Source of the DNA: Colias croceus
Taxonomy: Eukaryota > Arthropoda > Insecta > Lepidoptera > Pieridae
Direction: 5' to 3'
NCBI RefSeq assembly: GCF_905220415.1
Contig: NC_059542.1
Span: forward strand, 12,370,001 to 12,434,000
Length of the DNA: 64,000 nt
Part shown: one piece after another, positions 59,315-64,000 of the stretch
Layout of the letters: each line of letters begins with the position of its first letter
How positions within the stretch are numbered: the first letter of the stretch is position 1
Notes under the pieces: generated by a model
Seen by the model: only the letters and a program-made list of their open reading frames with translations
Told to the model about the DNA's origin: nothing
The model's database searches: none
Made by a program: the position numbers and the translations under genes

Positions 59315-60784
59315 ATTATAGATAATTAGACGTGGCTTACTTATGCTTCCTATAGAGCTAAATCTAGCTTATTACTAGTTTCATATGTGACGATATTTTT
59401 AATAACTGCGCTGAATGAGTTTATATTCTGTTAATACTTTTCATCTACGTCGTGATATTATGGATGATTAATTATATCAACACTTAACTTCGAAAATGCG
59501 TGTGCTGTTTGATTTTTTGTTCAATTCACACTATATAATGAATGTTCTCATAAAATTAAAGGCATTTTCGAATTAAAAATGTTGACTTTTATACCATTGA
59601 TCAAGAACTCATTATCAATGGAGATAACGAAATTAGAATATTGAAGGATGTCAACTGGCAGACTTAAGGTCGCGAATGGCGGAAATGTTGTTTGAGTAGG
59701 CTTAACAGTGCTTCCTCGGTGCTAATGGATATCATGATTTAATTATCTGACTTTATTTTGTTTATCAGAAAATAAAATAAAATTGTGTACTTCTGATTAG
59801 TCATCTTTGGTCCAATTAAGAGGTAAATTATATGTTAATACACATTTATACTAATTATATCATTAGCCTGTCTTTAATGAAGGTATATTTTTATTGAAAT
59901 AACAACATTGCTACTATAAATCCCATTTTTTATTTATTAATAATAATTAATATTGATAGTTTCTATAAATTTAAATTTATTTAGGTAGCTTTTTTTAATT
60001 TTATCTACTTACTTTGTTTCTATTGACGTAGATTCTTTGCTGGTAAAATATATCTAAACGCAACAAGAATGTAGCAAAGAAAACTTCCTAAATTGCCTTT
60101 GTTTAAACAATGATTGCTCTGACCTATCTTTCATTTATTATAACTCCAATTCCACTTGCTCTATCTCAAAAAGAACCAAAAGGCAATCATCCCATATCGA
60201 AACTCCATGATCCCGATTACCCTTAGTTATTAGCCGTGAAGACCCGGGTTCGATGCTCGTGGCGTCTATTTATCACTACCATTTGAGGACACCTGCTGGC
60301 CCCGGCCAAGCGGGATCCGTCAAATTAATACTTTGACCTGCCTTAGTCTTGGTTTATTTGCTTTTGGAATATTTTCATTAATGTCGATGTTTATTTTATG
60401 GTTACGAGTGACCACTAATTGTGTGAGTTTTCTTGTTTGAGAAGGAAAATATTTGATTGCTTTTATAGGCATGGGATAACTATTGATTGACAAATCACAT
60501 GCGGTAAATTATATTTTTTACTGTTCCTTAAGCTTTCTTTACCTTATTCTTTGCGATGTTTACTTCTCCTAGATTTTATCTACGTTATTCTAGGTTAAAA
60601 TTAACAAATTTAGCATAAAAGCAATCCTATAATCTTGTGTTCAATTATATTAACGGCTTCAAATATCTTGGTCTCTTGGCTCTTTTGGTTCTATTACAAT
60701 TGATCAGTGCAACAGAAATCAGACGCATCTTTCCCTTGTCTCACAACTGACACATGGCATTTGCTTTAATATCTTTATCATTTA
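59315..60784. other. AT-rich non-coding stretch
   Basis: No gene. cccgggttcgatgctcg near 60245 resembles a box B, but no box A is visible. Confidence 0.45.
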
Positions 60785-60953
60785 CTAGCGGTCCGCCCCG
60801 GCTTCGCCCGTGGTACATATTAACGTTTTCTCTACATAAGAACCATCCTCGTACTTCAAGGAATATAATAAAAAAAGAATTATCGAAATCGGTTCAGCCG
60901 TTCTCGAGTTATGGAATTACAACGAAAAGTGGCATTGATTTTTATATATTAGA
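60785..60953 (-). mobile_element. Helitron-like element, family B, matching the copy at 58382
   Basis: Minus strand TCTAATATATAAAAATC...CCGCTAG, 169 bp. The 3' host base is T; the 5' host base is T where A is usual. Confidence 0.75.
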
Positions 60954-61431
60954 AGATATTTTATACAATTTAACCTGACTTATACAGTGAGATTAAAATA
61001 TTGTATATCTATCTACTAACTCAATATATATGCCAATAAATTATAAAACGATGAAGTAAGTTGTTGATATACATATATAAAAGCTTGAACTTCCATCTCT
61101 ATATTTTGAAAATACCTACCTATATTACTAAATATTACGCATAACCATAGAATATAGACTCGCGCATAACTGAATCAAACTATCCTCTAGAGTCTGACAA
61201 TGACCATCTCTAAAATCTGGGTTCGGTCAAACATCGTTTACTCTATCCTATACACATACACTACAAAGTAACCCATATTTTCAATATCACTATAGTGTTG
61301 GAATACCAGTGGCAGAACGCCAATCAAGAAGGCCAGCAGCTGTCGATCATTGGCGGCTATATATAGGCGCACGTGACTCCTGGACGCTGGACACACCCAC
61401 CTCTGCTACTGGGCGCTTTCTCATCTTCTAA
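60954..61431. other. Non-coding stretch
   Basis: No feature seen. Confidence 0.45.
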
Positions 61432-61434
61432 TAA

Positions 61435-61817
61435 AGGCTGGTTCACACTTTGATTAGTGCGAGTGCAGGTGATTAGTGCGAGTGCAGGTGTGTAGTGCGA
61501 GTAGTGTCCAATTCAACTGCGAGTGCAGGTGATTAGTGGGAGTGCAGGTCAATGGTGCAATTCGCGACGCTACACACTACGCTAAACACTAAACACTAAA
61601 CACTCGTGTCCAGACGTGTTTAGGCAGGCACACTGCGAGTGAGGGGGAAGGGAGGGCGCGCGGGACGTGGCTACTCGCAGTCCACTCGCAAAAAAATAGA
61701 ACACGCTTCTATTCACTTTACTACACAGCCTACTAAACACTCGCACTAAACAGTCGCTGTCCACACGTAGTACTACTCATCACCTGCACTCGCACTAATC
61801 AAAGTGTGAACCAGCCA
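61435..61817. mobile_element. MITE with 38-bp perfect inverted repeats and TAA duplication
   Basis: Both ends read GGCTGGTTCACACTTTGATT and continue identically for 38 bp, offset by one unpaired outer base on each side. Direct TAA lies at 61432-61434 and 61818-61820, as in PIF/Harbinger elements. The left half contains several units of AGTGCGAGTGCAGGTG and related AGTGCGAG strings. The 60-aa minus ORF inside is not a transposase. Confidence 0.75.
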
Positions 61818-61820
61818 TAA

Positions 61821-62039
61821 TGTTGCTAAAACTGTTCAAATGTTGTTTGGATGGTCATAGATGTATGAATGCTCAGTTCGATATGTATTGGTGTATCTAT
61901 AAGTATCCGAGTAAGTAAAAGCTCTTAAAGTGTAATTCTCGCAGATTTATAAGTTTACTTTATATCTGATGATACGTTTATTTAATGTTTTACTTATGTG
62001 GATGTAGGTCTAACGCAGAATTTCCGATGATTTATGTCC
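61821..62039. other. AT-rich non-coding stretch
   Basis: No feature seen. Confidence 0.45.
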
Positions 62040-62068
62040 TTTAGCTCTAGGTATAACCTAGAGCTAAA
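62040..62068. repeat. 13-bp perfect inverted repeat with 3-base loop
   Basis: TTTAGCTCTAGGT, loop ATA, then the exact reverse complement. Confidence 0.9.
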
Positions 62069-62093
62069 AAATGGTGTTTTGTAGTTTACTTAC

Positions 62094-62290
62094 TTAGCTT
62101 ACCGCCCGCGGCTTCACCCACTTTGTCTAAAACCTAATAAATTGTATACCTACTAAAACCTACCTCTTGGATCACTCTATCTATTTAAAAAAACCGCATC
62201 AAAATCCGTTGCGTAGTTTTAAAGATAAAGCATACAAAGTTACATAGGGACAGAAAAAGCGACTTTGTTTTATACTACTTATGTAGTTGA
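62094..62290 (-). mobile_element. Helitron-like element, family D, inverted copy
   Basis: Minus strand TCAACTACATAAGTAGTATA...GGGCGGTAAGCTAA. Same body as 21748-21921 with CTAA in place of CTAG. Confidence 0.6.
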
Positions 62291-63410
62291 TGATGATGCT
62301 ATATCATTTGACCAACAATTGTGTTTCTGTAACGTTAGAAAATCACACTATGAATTATTATTATAATGTTATGAACCCGAACGTAAGTCTATATAATGTC
62401 TCCAATCAATTACTGTATAGGTAGATATACTAGACTGTAGATACATATATTGTCAGGAACTGTCTTTCACAGATTCATATCGTTTCCTCTCGTATACAAG
62501 TTTGCAAAAAAACTGCACGGGAAGTATCGTGCTTTTTAAATTAAATTGTCGGATATTGTAAAAAAGATCACCTACTTATATGGTCTCATACTTGTCTAAT
62601 AGCATTAAGCTTATGCCGACCGGTTTCCTATAGTCGCCACTAATACGACCAATTTTGTTTTTAAGTATTTTTGAATGGAAGTTTTTTATACCTACACTTA
62701 AAATATAGAATTAGGTTGGTACTTCTAAAAGCTAACGTAACGAAAAAAGATTCATCACACAAAATTATCCTGCTCTTTATTCAATATAACAGATGACTCG
62801 TGATCTTCTCTAAATATAAGTAATTATAGGTAAATAATATAGAGTCATGGCAATATTTAACAAGATTTTAAAAGTGACATTACTAAATTAATTAATAATA
62901 ATTAAGCATTTTTTGACATTAGATTAGAACGCCATGATTGATTTATATATAAATAGCTTTATAGAGTCCGCCTCACGCATAAGCTCCTTAGAAAACCACT
63001 ATTAATAAATCTTAAAATTTAACCATAACTTATAATAAATGGTATGTCTTTAGGCTAAGTTCAAACCTTAACAAATTAGTTGCTTGCATCAGTGCTAGCC
63101 AACTCGATGACTCATTAATTATGTCACACCTATTTACAGCACCTGTTGCTATCGGGAAATATATTATTTTCCATTCACAATCCTTAGCAAATCTTGTGAC
63201 AATATTACTTACCTATAGGTATCTTGAACGTACTTCAGACCATTCCGTTACATTTGTAGCGACAACGTTACATAGTATCATATTTAGTTTATCCTAGCCC
63301 TTTTTAATTTTTTCCCGTTTAACGCATATTTACAAAATGACAGACATAATATAAAATTCCACCTTTCCTACCTAATTTATTTACCGGAAGGCCAAAGGTT
63401 TAAAAGAGGC
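62291..63410. other. AT-rich non-coding stretch
   Basis: No feature seen. Confidence 0.45.
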
Positions 63411-63530
63411 ACGTCCACACGGGGCCGGAAGCCCGCGTCAGCGCTAACAAATTGTCGCGGGGTGTCGCACGCGACTGTCGCGCGACGTTATTTATAGCGG
63501 TGGCGAGTCGCGCGACATTTGTCCACCGTT
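63411..63530. repeat. CpG-rich segment with repeated GTCGCGCGAC palindromes
   Basis: GTCGCGCGAC occurs at 63477-63486 and 63507-63516, with a near copy (gtcgcacgcgac) at 63464-63475. The segment opens cacgtccacacggggc, reminiscent of a MITE end, but no matching right end was found. Confidence 0.45.
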
Positions 63531-64000
63531 CGTATTATTGTGTCATGTGTATGATGGCCACTATCCTGTCGCGCATGTACCATAAGTTTTGTTTGAACAA
63601 AGTGCTATGTATCATGCTTTATGTACATCTTATATTACTCTGCTGCGACTTTATTAAACTCTTAAAGAACTCTGAACTTAATATTATAGCATTCCTTACA
63701 TTGTGATATTTATAATATACATGCATGTACAAAGAGATTGAAAGCCAAATCTATGTTAAACATTTATTCTTCTTCCTATTCTTAAGTAAATTCCTGTAGG
63801 ATTGTCATAAAAGTTTATGATTAAAAGTAAGTGTGTCAAGAGCAAGGTAGCCAGACTTACTTTCCATGAAACGATAAGTAAGTAATAAATGTCTCTGCAA
63901 TTCGCAATAATTTGAATATTTCATGACAACATTGTATTATGCAAACACTTTATTATTACATTAAGACTTAGAAATACTTTCTAACGCAGAATTTATTACA
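63531..64000. other. AT-rich non-coding stretch to window end
   Basis: No feature seen. The ORF at 63452-63706 starts in the palindrome segment and has no motif. Confidence 0.45.

Noticed and set aside
60230..60262. Possible tRNA or SINE head (gggttcgatgctcg)
   Set aside because: Only a box B-like string; no box A and no stem pairing.
1..64000. CRISPR array or bacterial operon
   Set aside because: The tandem repeats seen are microsatellites or transposon subrepeats. There are no regular spacers or cas genes, and the DNA is clearly insect-like.

Overview
The window looks like a piece of a lepidopteran (moth or butterfly) nuclear genome. The DNA is AT-rich and nearly empty of long ORFs. It is packed with short elements that start with TC, end in CTAG followed by T, and carry GCGAAGCC-type 3' ends, which I take to be lepidopteran non-autonomous Helitrons. 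It also carries a tRNA-derived SINE, a LINE, a BEL/Pao retrotransposon and cut-and-paste DNA transposons. I see no bacterial or organellar feature and no complete host gene.

Layout. 0-12.5 kb is AT-rich non-coding DNA with Helitron-like copies, an intact SINE with a 14-bp target-site duplication (TSD) (5.65 kb) and a TTAA-flanked piggyBac-like candidate (7.5-8.6 kb). 12.5-13.1 kb is a CpG-rich block. 13.65-15.44 kb is a 5'-truncated LINE with a readable reverse transcriptase. 15.4-29.2 kb is mostly non-coding, with a TAA-flanked MITE (16.95 kb), an inverted-repeat module (18.8 kb), a small MITE (23.96 kb) and a tiny retro-insertion with a 15-bp TSD (24.8 kb). 29.24-30.40 kb is the most unusual element: 8-bp TSDs, roughly 30-bp imperfect inverted repeats, and a single exon encoding the start of a THAP zinc finger ending at a GTAAGT splice donor, which I read as a deleted P-like transposon. 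About 150 bp further on is a broken Harbinger element (30.56-32.62 kb) with remains of both of its genes.

41.9-49.7 kb differs from the rest. It is poor in recognisable transposons and richer in CpG, contains 11 exact ACAATGG/CCATTGT (SOX-type) heptamers in 5.6 kb, and has two compatible exon-like segments (45.46-45.58 and 49.57-49.64 kb). It may be the 5' part or regulatory domain of a host gene I cannot name.

52.62-59.31 kb is a BEL/Pao LTR retrotransposon on the minus strand. It has 249-bp LTRs differing at one base, a 5-bp TSD and an uninterrupted 1732-codon polyprotein. Its integrase has TGG (Trp) where the family normally has Gly. A 169-bp Helitron-like insert in its leader matches another copy 2.2 kb away, with no difference seen by eye. 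The right end holds one more TAA-flanked MITE with long inverted repeats (61.4 kb), another Helitron-like copy and GC-rich palindromes (63.4 kb).

Most of the window is therefore transposon strata in intergenic or intronic DNA. All family names rest on visible motifs, termini and TSDs; nothing was searched.
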